Below are positions 39,501 to 46,159 of a stretch of 64,000 bases of DNA, one piece after another. The stretch's first letter is position 1; every line of letters begins with the position of its first letter. The notes beneath the pieces are model-generated. The model was not told the DNA's origin. It saw nothing but the letters and a program-made list of their open reading frames with translations, and ran no database searches. The DNA comes from Glandiceps talaboti (Eukaryota; Hemichordata; Enteropneusta; Spengelidae), in contig NC_135553.1 of the NCBI RefSeq assembly GCF_964340395.1, forward strand, positions 27,571,449 to 27,635,448, read 5' to 3'. Made by a program: the position numbers and the translations under genes.

Positions 39501-39703
39501 CAATGCTTCCCACAACACTGCCAATACAAGATGACATTCCAGACATCAGTGGGGAATCAGATGGAGAAGAAGTTGTATTTTGGGATCCTTTAAATGACAA
39601 ATCATACAGGGATAACAAAGACTTGAAGCACAGAGATACAACAGTGGACTTCAAAGATGTGGATACTGATGGAGTTGTGTACGCTGGTGCTGATTATGTC
39701 TAG
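372..39703 (+). CDS. Cav3: T-type (Cav3) calcium channel alpha-1 subunit, 3' part, spliced span
   Basis: This is the overall span of the channel gene; the exons are listed separately. Cav3 subunits form low-voltage-activated calcium channels in the plasma membrane that drive pacemaking and burst firing. The exons encode the end of IVS4, the S4-S5 linker, S5, the domain IV pore loop, S6 and the cytoplasmic tail. Chaining exon 1003-1073 with 4312-4390, 6113-6234, 8006-8272, 9717-9746, 10004-10048, 13021-13125, 26606-26644, 27168-27348 and 38784-39703 keeps one open frame to the stop. Distinctive residues are the VGNLGLL start of S5, [17 protein letters not shown] and [11 protein letters not shown] in the pore, and [20 protein letters not shown] in S6, all characteristic of Cav3 rather than Cav1/2 or Nav. 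Domains I-III lie upstream of the window. The gene is unusually intron-rich in repeats. Confidence 0.95.
443..1002 (+). other. Intron between alternative exons A and B
   Basis: This is 560 nt of unique AT-rich sequence with no repeat or exon visible. The spacing is too long for steric exclusion of splicing, so exclusivity would rest on frame and decay of double-inclusion transcripts, or on paired intronic elements that I cannot identify by eye. Confidence 0.6.
1003..1073 (+). CDS. Cav3: Cav3 exon B, IVS4-S5 linker (canonical version)
   Basis: This 71-nt exon lies between acceptor tttcccccctag and donor CAG|gtaaaa. It encodes [15 protein letters not shown] followed by DTVLQALPQ, nearly the vertebrate Cav3 sequence for the end of IVS4 and the S4-S5 linker, so it is the ancestral form. 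It enters with one base from the upstream exon (G plus TT gives V) and ends in phase 0 before VGNLGLL at 4312. If it followed exon A in one transcript, its first codons would read TTC TGA, an immediate stop. The linker couples voltage-sensor movement to the activation gate. Confidence 0.93.
1135..1995 (+). repeat. 63-bp minisatellite, about 13.6 copies
   Basis: Units share the core ctatgtcaatcttctgtttt with C/T variants. The period is exactly 63 (aatgtca at 1201 and 1264). Because 63 is a multiple of 3, reading frames stay open on both strands; these are artefacts. The array starts about 60 nt after the exon B donor. Confidence 0.95.
1996..2548. other. AT-rich intron sequence
   Basis: Low-complexity T-rich sequence without a recognisable gene or element. 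The motif atatttgaagtatga near 2518 recurs near 3812, on the other side of the inserted element, as a short direct repeat. Confidence 0.5.
2549..3740 (+). mobile_element. HINE/Pearl-like non-autonomous element, family 1, copy 1
   Basis: The head TAGCACAACTAAAC is followed by an imperfect inverted copy (GTTCAGTAGTGCTA), then (TCTG)n(TG)n, then a core of blocks with aaaactactgggcagattgg-type sequence and repeats containing catagcaacagccaaat. The tail is acagttgtgcta, the inverted head, then gccattTGGTGGTATTTTT. Sub-terminal inverted repeats, a microsatellite, a tandem core and a terminal hairpin are the layout of Helentron-derived HINEs. There is no coding capacity. Confidence 0.7.
4312..4390 (+). 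CDS. Cav3: Cav3 exon, IVS5
   Basis: This 79-nt exon has acceptor gtgatag and a consensus donor G|gtaagt. It encodes [20 protein letters not shown] then ELFGRL, the fifth transmembrane helix of domain IV, with the Cav3-typical LGVELFG end. It starts in phase 0, matching either alternative linker exon, and ends after the first base of a codon that is completed by CC of the next exon (Ala). Confidence 0.95.
4404..5150 (+). mobile_element. HINE-like element, family 2
   Basis: It starts just after the S5 exon donor with TTTTAGCTCTGCTGT and a palindromic partner (ACAGCTGAGCAGAGCT), contains about three roughly 130-bp tandem blocks (ccaaaactactaggtcaatt type), and ends with cagcagagct, the inverted head. 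The layout matches family 1 but the ends differ in sequence. It directly abuts the next element. Confidence 0.6.
5151..5430 (+). mobile_element. HINE-like element, family 1, copy 2 (deleted)
   Basis: TAGCACAACTGAACTGAGG head, (TCTG)/(TG) tract and core start are present. The core then jumps to gcctagcaacatgaccatgc and ends at a perfect 14-bp palindrome (aggccgatcggcct, 5417-5430). Most of the core and the normal tail are missing. Confidence 0.6.
5440..5880. repeat. Degenerate tandem repeat of about 140 bp
   Basis: Three diverged copies share gggaccaaa, ttatttcc and gacctttgacctacttt. No gene is visible. Confidence 0.5.
6113..6234 (+). CDS. Cav3: Cav3 exon, domain IV pore loop and selectivity filter
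   Basis: This 122-nt exon has acceptor ttacttttccag and donor AAG|gtaatg. It begins with the extracellular turret (ACTETNPC) and runs through [15 protein letters not shown] and [13 protein letters not shown]. The Asp of TGD is the domain IV member of the EEDD selectivity ring that defines T-type channels; Cav1/2 have Glu there. Cys residues in the turret match positions conserved across Cav3. It ends in phase 0. Confidence 0.97.
6359..6715. other. Intron stretch with a 14-bp-stem hairpin
   Basis: At 6364-6396, agttccagagggct pairs with agccctcttggaact around a short loop, preceded by TTTAG like the heads of the HINE-like elements. The rest holds nothing recognisable. It may be the head of a third, truncated family. 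Confidence 0.4.
6716..8001 (+). mobile_element. HINE-like element, family 1, copy 3, abutting the S6 exon
   Basis: Head acagctgaactaataggttc, (TCTG)n, full core with four to five tandem blocks, and tail acagttgtgctacaacgcc ending GGTATTTTTT at 8001. Only gcag lies between the element end and the exon starting at 8006. Other copies with the same terminal GGTATTTTTT are followed by unrelated bases, which fixes the boundary. Confidence 0.75.
8006..8272 (+). CDS. Cav3: Cav3 exon, IVS6 and proximal C-terminal tail
   Basis: This 267-nt exon in phase 0 has acceptor tattttttgcag and donor GAA|gtgagt. Residues 1-25 are the extracellular P-loop-to-S6 segment with several Cys ([12 protein letters not shown]), richer in Cys than the vertebrate segment I recall. 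Residues 26-60 are S6 ([26 protein letters not shown]). The rest is a highly charged cytoplasmic helix with an acidic cluster (DQDDDEEDQ) followed by a Lys/Glu-rich stretch, consistent with the proximal tail. The acceptor polypyrimidine tract is the terminal T-run of a transposable element (see 6716-8001). Confidence 0.97.
8341..9353 (+). repeat. 34-bp minisatellite, about 30 copies
   Basis: The unit core is accactggaaaactgtaatt followed by cctaaataaccaat. A 33-bp variant (acaatgg) recurs at 8561, 8696 and 8865, giving a four-unit higher-order repeat of 135 bp and then a five-unit one of 169 bp. The array begins about 70 bp after the S6 exon donor. Confidence 0.93.
9354..9716. other. Unique intron sequence before the 30-nt microexon
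   Basis: Nothing recognisable apart from an increasingly T-rich tract running into the acceptor at 9715-9716. Confidence 0.5.
9717..9746 (+). CDS. Cav3: Cav3 candidate 30-nt microexon in the C-terminal tail
   Basis: The acceptor is long and pyrimidine-rich (ttgttttaattttttcag) and the donor is CAG|gtactt. The 30 nt read [10 protein letters not shown] in phase 0, so the segment could be included or skipped without shifting the frame. It sits in a unique island between two minisatellites, which fits selection to keep it. I have no homologue in mind for these ten residues, so the call rests on splice sites, phase and position. Confidence 0.55.
10004..10048 (+). CDS. Cav3: Cav3 candidate 45-nt exon in the C-terminal tail
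   Basis: Acceptor tattccttcattgtgctag is followed by 45 nt reading [15 protein letters not shown], then donor GAG|gtacta. It is phase 0 to phase 0 and in frame with both neighbours. A competing acceptor (ttttacag at 10006-10013) would give 35 nt and break the frame. Inclusion may be regulated. Support comes only from splice signals and phase. Confidence 0.55.
10150..10660 (+). repeat. 31-34-bp minisatellite, about 15 copies
   Basis: Units contain caccattgcaagtgtttgcc and differ by one to three bases in length. Open frames across it are by-products of the repeat. It passes directly into the next array. Confidence 0.88.
10661..12712 (+). repeat. 30-bp minisatellite, about 68 copies
   Basis: The period is exactly 30 bp with no length change over 2 kb (cores gtctatgttgtaattggacc). 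Three unit types (atcaaag, atcatag, gtcaaag with accacat) alternate. The 30-bp period keeps frames open on both strands (such as [10 protein letters not shown] repeats); there is no sign of a real protein. Confidence 0.95.
12713..13020. other. Unique intron sequence with a (TG)n(G)n tract
   Basis: A (TG)n run followed by G-run lies at about 12780-12810. Otherwise this is the unique approach to the exon at 13021. Confidence 0.6.
13021..13125 (+). CDS. Cav3: Cav3 exon, acidic segment of the C-terminal tail
   Basis: Acceptor ccatttcaacag is followed by 105 nt in phase 0 and donor GAG|gtagac. The 35 residues ([20 protein letters not shown] and so on to EHKKYSE) are strongly acidic with Ser-Asp clusters that resemble casein kinase 2 sites. 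It is a unique island between the 30-bp and 25-bp satellite arrays. The family match is positional; vertebrate Cav3 tails are poorly conserved here. Confidence 0.75.
13170..26000 (+). repeat. 25-bp satellite array, about 510 copies, with higher-order structure
   Basis: The unit is actgataatagtaccctaca plus tgtca. Variants include gctgata, gataacag, gtatcc, gtaatgg-type and an 8-bp insertion (catatata) after gta. Marker variants repeat exactly 3,982 bp apart from about 14.8 to 22.9 kb. After about 23.6 kb a different variant set (ctacttgtc, tagcatcc) dominates. TGATAATAG puts stops in every frame because 25 is not a multiple of 3. Confidence 0.97.
26001..26605. other. Unique intron sequence with a short degenerate 31-bp repeat
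   Basis: At 26320-26400 a caggtcatc-ccatggaaa unit occurs two to three times. No confident exon is seen apart from the candidate that starts at 26606. Confidence 0.45.
26606..26644 (+). CDS. Cav3: Cav3 candidate 39-nt exon
   Basis: Thirteen codons ([13 protein letters not shown]) run from acceptor atatcagttcag to a strong donor AGT|gtgagt. The phase is 0 to 0, compatible with exons 13021-13125 and 27168-27348. The upstream tract is weak in pyrimidines, and an alternative acceptor 5 nt earlier would need an extra exon to keep frame. It is optional in the chain. Confidence 0.42.
26645..27167. other. Unique intron sequence
   Basis: No repeat, element or exon recognised. Confidence 0.5.
27168..27348 (+). 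CDS. Cav3: Cav3 exon, mid C-terminal tail with HSLPDSFMY motif
   Basis: Acceptor cacatttttcag is followed by 181 nt and donor AGAG|gtaaag. It encodes [19 protein letters not shown], then a basic segment ending in [17 protein letters not shown]. The last part resembles the THSLPNDSYMC motif I recall from vertebrate Cav3.1 tails, which anchors this exon to the channel. It ends in phase 1 and joins GG of the final exon to give Gly. Confidence 0.9.
27370..27900 (+). mobile_element. HINE-like element fragment, family 3 type
   Basis: A palindromic head (accttccataatggaaggt) is followed by (TCTG)n and then atatctcaaaaactagtgca and similar degenerate core blocks with repeated aatttgcataattaa. No inverted tail is found. 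Confidence 0.5.
27905..28310 (+). repeat. Tandem repeat of about 31-33 bp, about 12 copies
   Basis: Units share aaagtctaaaatctgatgaa and gatgtaaaa. The same motif resumes at about 32665, after a 4.3-kb block bounded by inverted repeats. Confidence 0.8.
28379..28514. repeat. Hairpin with arms of about 49 bp
   Basis: Arms 28379-28427 and 28466-28514 pair almost throughout (ccataatggac with gtccattatgg; agcaaactttg with caaagtttgct). The loop contains a second smaller inverted repeat (cataatgg with ccattatg). Confidence 0.8.
28520..28921. mobile_element. Small inverted-repeat element (MITE-like), about 400 bp
   Basis: The terminal arms ccaattccagtgaattt (28532-28548) and aaattcactggaattgg (28891-28907) are exact inverted copies, with extended similarity outward (tatag / ctata). 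No protein is encoded. Confidence 0.55.
28984..29076 (+). mobile_element. Fragment of a HINE-like family 1 element
   Basis: Contains atggcaaagtgtctgtctg, (TG)n and gtgtgtaaacaa, the segment just after the head in complete copies. It is fused directly to the LINE reading frame at 29077. Confidence 0.55.
29077..29638 (+). pseudogene. LINE reverse transcriptase remnant, part 1
   Basis: The remnant of a non-LTR retrotransposon reads [13 protein letters not shown] (RT motif B region), then a stop, then [14 protein letters not shown] with the catalytic YADD (motif C), [16 protein letters not shown] and a frameshifted thumb region up to [20 protein letters not shown]. It is 5' truncated, carries stops and a frameshift, and is cut by an element at 29640. 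Clade is uncertain. Confidence 0.85.
29640..30250 (+). mobile_element. HINE-like element, family 1, copy 4, inserted in the LINE
   Basis: TAGCACAACTGAACTGAAGG head, (TCTG)n(TG)n and core blocks are present. The tail is missing or diverged. 30250-30765 holds related degenerate sequence and unique AT-rich DNA before the LINE resumes. Confidence 0.65.
30770..31307 (+). pseudogene. LINE C-terminal remnant, part 2
   Basis: Continues the interrupted [24 protein letters not shown], then KYWYRLI, and after stops [18 protein letters not shown] and DERFCKF. This order matches the region downstream of the RT in many LINE ORF2 proteins. It ends exactly where copy 5 begins. Confidence 0.8.
31308..32529 (+). 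mobile_element. HINE-like element, family 1, copy 5
   Basis: Full-length: head TAGCACAACTCAACTGAGG, long (TG)n, tandem core (agcaacagccaaa blocks), tail atagttgtggtacaatgcca and terminal GGCGGTATTTTTT. Confidence 0.75.
32876..33244. repeat. Long inverted repeat, arms about 150 bp, spacer 68 bp
   Basis: Arm 32876-33024 (caactgctgacatcagacc to acagttttatggcc) is the imperfect reverse complement of arm 33093-33244. Shared blocks include aacaaatgaatt, gattaataacacttgg and cttgtattaca. Transcribed in the intron it would fold into a long double-stranded RNA. Confidence 0.85.
33235..33831 (-). CDS. Unidentified open frame, possible intron-nested exon
   Basis: Antisense to Cav3, about 195 codons are open from [17 protein letters not shown] through [20 protein letters not shown], with an ATG at about 33789. 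The first 80 residues look protein-like (mixed composition, no repeats). The rest overlaps an inverted-repeat arm and looks less convincing. No splice boundary or family is recognised. It may be an exon of a small nested gene, or a chance frame. Confidence 0.25.
33832..34817. other. Unique intron sequence with a (GTT)n run
   Basis: (GTT)n at about 34518-34546. No other structure seen. Confidence 0.5.
34818..35570. repeat. Compound inverted repeat, arms about 260 bp
   Basis: 34919-35180 pairs with 35295-35560 (anchors: ggttaccggacc-type ends, gttgatgtcagtttccaca, attttattattttttctgga, tctagttcagg). An additional pair, 34818-34895 and 35195-35280 (attgtgtggtt with aaccacacaat), places one arm outside and one inside the loop. 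Confidence 0.8.
35571..36380. other. AT-rich intron then G-rich dispersed repeat
   Basis: Nothing gene-like is seen. At 36140-36250 a ggggggccatgaaaaa-type sequence resembles another at 37560-37640. Confidence 0.45.
36462..36534 (+). repeat. (CT)n microsatellite
   Basis: Uninterrupted CT dinucleotides preceded by a short (TG)n run. Confidence 0.97.
37081..37407 (-). mobile_element. tRNA-derived SINE
   Basis: On the minus strand it starts ggagtcatgatgggtgaatg, with an A-box-like ttagcgtgactgg and a B box (ggttcgagccc) about 35 nt later. The body has ccttgggcaaga and acccagctgtataattggg, sequences common in animal SINEs, and it ends gcgctatataag. The tRNA-like head is not a functional tRNA (no full cloverleaf). 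Confidence 0.72.
37408..38783. other. Last part of the final intron
   Basis: G-rich repeat remnants lie at 37490-37680; the rest is unique sequence with no recognised feature up to the acceptor at 38782-38783. Confidence 0.5.
38784..39703 (+). CDS. Cav3: Cav3 terminal coding exon, distal cytoplasmic tail and stop
   Basis: Acceptor tatcactgatag is followed by 920 nt: two bases completing a Gly codon, 305 codons and TAG at 39701-39703. The tail is disordered-looking, rich in Pro, Ser and Asp. It has a Q-run (QQQQ) near its start and a PPPSY sequence (39062-39076) that fits the PPxY ligand of NEDD4-type WW domains. It also has three CP[I/V]H motifs at 39332-39346, 39380-39394 and 39461-39472, an Asp run (39422-39440), and a C-terminus ending ADYV that fits a class III PDZ ligand (D/E-X-hydrophobic). 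The functions of these motifs are inference. Its intronic neighbours are repeats, yet the exon is clean. Confidence 0.93.
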
Positions 39704-42700
39704 TATGAAACTCACACACGTTAAAAAAAAAAATTCTCTTGGAGATCAAAAAAATAATTCTGTAGAAGTTCAGCTGAAATGTCTAATTTATTATGCAAGT
39801 GCTTGTAAATTATCAACCCATGTTTTTGTGGTATCTTACCACCCCTATGTATTAGAGATAATGAGACAGGCCTGTTTACAGTGCAATAGGATTGCACCAA
39901 CAGTCAGGGGTGGTCAGATGAATGGCATGGCTCAATTCAGGTGAAGAATATTTACAGTTCGTCGTCTAAAGATCTAGAAACTAGCGGTGCTTATTGTAGT
40001 CTCTACAAAGTCATAGTAATAAAAAGGGCTGAAAACACAGATTGACGTTCAGATTCTTCATAATCTAAACAGTTATGATTAGTTTCTTTCTTCAGTCTCT
40101 TTTCTTAGTCAGGTTTTACTATTTTCTGCCATATTTATAGCAATGCATATACATTGCAAATCTAATATTAAAGACTTACAATATACCAAGCATTTTTTCT
40201 TTTTGGTGATCTGTATAATTTCTGTGCCCTTCAAGCAAGTGTATTGAAGATTTCTTTACTTTTGTTTATACTATAAAATACTGAGCATAATTCTGTGATT
40301 TCAAATTTAACTTTTATTATCTTGGGCATTGTGTGCAATGAATAAGAGCTCAAAAAGTCATTTTTATCAACCTGTATCTATTTGGATATAATATTTTGAA
40401 GTTTATTTCGAAACTTGAAATTCTTTCCTTTACTCTGTCCAGTTTTATTTCTGATGTATTTTTCAGAAAGACATGTATAAAGTTGATAGGGTTTTTTAGC
40501 CTAAAGTTTACATTTTTAAACCAAATGTAATGCATGGCTGTCATAATGTGACGCATAGCTGTCATGTGACTTTCTGCACTGACCATTTGTACAATTGCTA
40601 TGTTTTGATAATGATGGTGCTCCCAGGACTCTGAATATCACAAGACACATACTGGCCTTGGACTCTGTATAGATAATGATGTCAAGGCTACTAGGGACTC
40701 TGACACCCAGGAAGCTGTATATGTATTTCGAAAGCTTTAAAAGAGCATCATTTGTCTCACTCAATCAAGGCATGCTTATTAGCCAATGTATTTCATCATT
40801 GTGGGCATTTCTTTAGAAAAATTGTACTGTGTGCTCAAAGTAAAGAATATAAAAAGGACAGTTTATAGATATGAACTTGAGGCTTGAAGTCCTGACTACA
40901 TTTTAGCTCTCAGAGATAAAGATTTCCTAGCTTAACAAAATACAACTGATACAGTGTAGAGTTTACAGGTAGGGCTTTTCGCCATATATTCCTGTCTGCA
41001 ACTGATACAGTGTAGAGTTTACAGGTAGGGCTTTTCACCATATATTTCTGTCTGCCTTGAGCATGATGCAGATTTCAAGATTCCAACAATAAGTAATCAC
41101 TGTATTTCTCCAAACACAGTCACTTTAACCACCCAAGTGTTTCAGCATATCAGAGGACCCAGTCATAGTTTTGTTGTTCCCTTTTCATTTTGTGAGTGCA
41201 GTATTGTAGTCTACTTGTGCAGGTCAAACAAACCGTAGTTGTCTTTTTCCCAGAGAAACCATTTTTATATTTTTGCACAGATTTTATTTTGTTCTTACAA
41301 ATTTGTTGTAATTGTCAAACCACTTTTTCCCCAGTTCAAATAACATTTTGATAATAAGAAAAAAGAGAACTATTGTGTTCCATTTGTACTTATTTCTATC
41401 TGTGTTTGGGTCAAAGTCATGTGAGAGATTTACATAAGGCAGTACAGTACATCTGTAACAACAATACTTTTTTTAACAAAATAAAAAATATGTGTGCACA
41501 AAACAACAGAAAATGAAACACAAAACAAAAAAATGAAAGCCAGCATTGCAAAATTTTAGACTATAACATGCATTTACTTATAATTCACTCACTGGTGCAA
41601 AAATTAGACCATTGCATCACTCACTGGTGCAAAAATAGACCATTGCATCACTCACTGGTGCAATAATAGACCATTGCATCACTCACTCACTGGTGCAAAA
41701 ATAGACCATTGCATCACTCACTGGTGCAAAAATAGACCATTGCATCACTCACTGGTGCAAAAATAGACCATTGCATCACTCACTGGTGCAAAAATAGACT
41801 ATTGCATCACTCACTGGTGCAAAAATGGACCATTGCATCACTCACTGGTGCAAAAATAGACCATTGCATCACTCACTCACTGGTGCAAAAATGGACTATT
41901 TGAATTACTCACTGGCGCAAAAATAGAAAATTGCATCACTCACTGATGCAAAAATGGACTATTTGCAATGTGTAGGAGCTTTTAGCAGCTTTATGCTGTA
42001 AAAGGTTTTGTATACATCGTACCAGACATTATACTTAGCAAGTTAGGGATTATTTTCTGAATGGACACAAATCAGCAGAACTTTGGCAGTGTTTTTTATC
42101 ATAAGAGTTACTAATAAGCACTACAAAACAATTTTTTGAAAATGTTAAACTAGAATACACCGGTACTGAATGTATGCTGTATGTAGCACTTTGTTTGCAA
42201 CCAAAGGCAGGAGTATTTCACATGGTGATGTACATTTGAAATAGAAAATTCTGACTTCCGCTCTTCTCATACACACCTTAGTGCATTTTATGTATTATAA
42301 TAACACTCCCAGTCCAGTAATGGTACATATATATAGAATCCATAGATGGGGCTGTGCCACATACAAAATCTCTGCCCTCATTTACAGCCCGGCCCCCTCC
42401 CTCCTCTCCTGCCACCCTGATCCATACATTGATATTACTCATTAAGGTAGCAGAGAGAAATTATATGAATGACATGAAAATACCAGTAAAATCATGCATA
42501 ACAGTTATGGTTTCAAGTGAAAGACCCATGATTTAATGCCGGGTTTTCACATTAGTGTTATCTTATCAGTGGAACCATAAGGATGAGACCAAATTATACT
42601 ATTGTTCATAACCAATTTTTCCAATAGTTATATCAGACAACTGCATATCACACCAAAACTTGAACTCTGATCCAAACTTGACCTGTGTACAAAAAAGTAA

Positions 42701-44830
42701 TTTGTAAAAGGCCATCAGCTTCTAGAGCAGTCTTATATGAACTGCAATACTGTAAATGTGGAAATTTTCACTACAGACTTATTTTCAGTTATTTCACTGG
42801 AAAATAAAAGAAGCAAAAAAAAGTATGAGAATGAATGTTGATGGACTCTGGGTTCATACTCATTAATTAAATTTCTACTCACAGTCAAAAAATTCTTGGA
42901 AGCAAATCTTTGTCATTGTCATTGTCTTCCATGACATGTGACAATGTAAGTACACCCGTGACGATGCAGACGAGACATCAGCAAACTTTTGTTTTGAGTG
43001 AGGAGAAACTTTGTTACAAAAATAAGTAGTGACTAAAATGCCTTCTTGTACATAAACACAATTTATCCGTCTGGTAATTAGTAAAAATTAGTCATTGAGA
43101 ACTAGCTGAAGACTCTAAAATCACAAAGTTTTTCTAGTAGTAAAAATATCTAGGTTTACAGTATATGATTGTTCATGCAGTGATAACTTTGTACTTCCAG
43201 CCTATGACTGTGATGACTTTGTACTTCCACCCTATGACAGTGGCAAGGTTAACAAACTTGACAATCAGGATTTCTTGTAAATCACAGGAAATTTAAAGTA
43301 TTAAGTTTTCTTAACAATTTCTTCTGTATTAGTTGTATATCGGCCACTGCATCAGTGTTTAATGTTTCAGAAGTGAATTTGTAATTCGAAACAAGAATTA
43401 AAAATAATATTATTTTATCAACTTTGCCCCCAAAGAAATTAGGTTGTTCACTATCATGTTGTTAAGGAAATCAGCAACTTGTTATTTTTCCCAGTATTCA
43501 GTAGCCATGTTGGCTTAAAGCTGCACTAGCTGCTACTGGAATGTCCAATAAAAATGTTTTGATAGATACAATAACTTATAATATTGTACATCTTGAACAG
43601 TATTGCATCACCTATTATAGGTTAACATGTTTTTTGTAGCTGTATACATGATATTAATAACTCTGGTAATTGAACCTTCATTTACTACGATAGACACAAA
43701 CTAAAAGTATTGTCACAACATGTTGATACAACAGTGATAACCTATTGAATGGATGTTGGTTTACAGTCTCAGTAGGGAAGCATCACAGAGTTTTATTGAC
43801 AGAGTTCCATGAATTTGCAGTGAACTGTTTTAGTACTTCCAATGTTTACACTATCTTGATCACAGGTGGATTAGAATTGCACATTTATAAAGGAACTGCT
43901 ATCACTCGCTTGTATAATATACCATATAACATTGAAGAACAATAGATTTAGTTTGCACCTATCTTAGTACACCAGAAGGCTGGATTACCAGAGTCGTAAT
44001 CAAATCAAATTGAGTTTTTGTCCACACCCAAAAATCAGTGCCCTCAGTGGCAATCACAATTGCAACCCAGCTGTTTTTGTACTGCTTATGGACAATGTTG
44101 ACCACTGATTAACATGTACAATGTCTAATTATTTGTATTTTAACAATTTCCAATGAAATATAATGGTTCTTTGATTGACAAATGATATTCCAGTTACAAC
44201 TTGTACAGTTTTAACATGGTGACAGATTCAAAATTGTGTTTTCACTTAAGATTTAACTTGCCACTACACTACCTACACAATTAACAGATACAATGGCTTT
44301 TTATAAGTAATTGACCAATTTCTAGTGAAGATATCTTTGGTTATTTGATGGAAAAAATGTCCCAGTTGTAGCTAGTGTAAGTTTAATTTTGATGTTGTTT
44401 TGACCTCTATTTCAAAGGTTTGTTGTATGGTCTGACCTCTGCTTTGTTGTCTTGATTTTAAACAAATTCTGAACAAATTAACTGCAAATGTTTAAGTGAA
44501 AATTCAAACCTTATCTACAAAAGTTGTGAGTATATAGATTGCATATATCATGCTATGCCTTGCAAGCACATCCGTAGTCTCAAAAAAGCACAATGTTTTT
44601 CAGAGTAAAATATTTGACAAGAAAGAAGAACTTTAGATTGGTCTTACACTTTGAACTGCTGGCAGTTTTTTTAGAATTACAGCAAGTCATATGGTATGTG
44701 TACAGAGTCAATTTCACACCTAACAATCATACATATTGCAATGAAAAATTAGGTAATAATATGTGATTTTTTTTAAAAAGACAGTTCCACTTCTGTACAG
44801 TGTAAACTGAATAAAGGAATGCTTTTTATG
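39704..44830 (+). other. Probable long 3' UTR and downstream flank of Cav3
   Basis: No gene-like exon or large transposable element remnant is visible here. AATAAA occurs soon after the stop (about 40016) and again at about 44811 (ctgaataaagg), so short and long 3' ends are both possible. The stretch includes a 31-bp tandem array (41580-41960) and a direct duplication of about 56 bp (40944-41055). The 3' UTR assignment is inferred from position only. Confidence 0.45.
41580..41960 (+). repeat. 31-bp tandem repeat, about 12 copies
   Basis: Units carry tcactcactggtgcaaaaat and agaccattgca. It lies in the inferred 3' UTR or downstream flank. Confidence 0.9.
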
Positions 44831-46065
44831 ATAAACAGTATATCTGCTTTTGTTGGTGTAGTTTTATCCTTCAAATCTCCACATGGTGACCAGTCTACCC
44901 AACTGCTTGCATCATTCATGAGTTTTATGACCCCCCTCCCCCCTCATAGTATATTAACAATAGATACTAACATCTATGGTTGAGGTCAGATGTCTGCTCA
45001 TTACAGGTCGATGTTGGTCTTGTGAATAAATTAGATAATTTGCATATCAATAGAACATTAAACAATAGACACTATTCACCATAATGCTAACCATAGACCC
45101 TGCACAAAATTGTCTGTACATGTGCTAACACCCACGTTTGTGCTGAAGATATGTACAGGCTATTTTGCAGTACATGCTGATTATCACCTGTTTGAGGGTG
45201 AATGAGGGTGTTTGCAGTACATGCTGATTATCACCTGTTTGAGGGTGAATGAGGGTGTTTTCGGACAGCTGGAAGTTTCTGCAGAGACCCGGAATAAAAC
45301 TGACATTTTGATTTTGGGGTTCCTCTCCTAATGGAATTGACACCAGCAAGTCATGCACCATCCTTTCACATGTATACTGTATCTAGAACATCATAATGAA
45401 TATTCATAGCATTTTGCAAATTAACTTGCAGTATAATTTTGTGGCCAAACAAATTTTCTGCAGATCTTGACATTGGAGAGGAATTTGCATGGTCTTGTGG
45501 CTACATGGCATTTTCATGTTCATGCAGTTAGAATTATATGATACAGTCTTGCCGCCTTAATCTCCATGGCTGTAATTATTTGTAATTTTCCAATTTTGAA
45601 ATATGCGATATAGTTCATCAATATGCATAAAATCATGCCAGTATCTGATGGATAAAATAGTCGTTAAAGGATTTGCATGTGCGAACCCTAGAATGATAAA
45701 AAGTTCAAAAACAAAAACTAAATTATGCTAAAATTATTGTAGCTCCGATTACTCCATATTGCCATCGCCATATTGCCCCATTCAGCCCGTCCTCTGTGTC
45801 CATTCCAACAAATCGTCACGTTGCAACCTCCTATTACCATAGAGCTCAGGAACTGTGTTAGGGACCAGTCAGTTTCTTCAGCCGGGGGGTTTGGATTAGT
45901 AGGGAGGGTCACTGTTTTCAAAATTGGCAGTAGGGGGGTGATCCTGTTTTGAAAATTTGGGATGGGGGGTCATCCTGTTTTGGATTTTGATGGAAGAAAA
46001 AAATCAATGAATCTATAGTGGTACGACCTTGTCTGTACTGTGGATTTTTTCCTTGTTCCCATATT
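44831..46065. other. Intergenic sequence
   Basis: Contains a 48-bp direct duplication (about 45164-45260, tgctgattatcacctgtttg) and a G-rich dispersed repeat at 45880-46010 whose inverted relative is at 62795-62925. No gene recognised. Confidence 0.45.
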
Positions 46066-46117
46066 TAGCACAACTGCACTGGTTCAGTAGTGCTATAGGC
46101 ATGGCAAAGTGTCTGTC

Positions 46118-46159
<42 letters not shown>

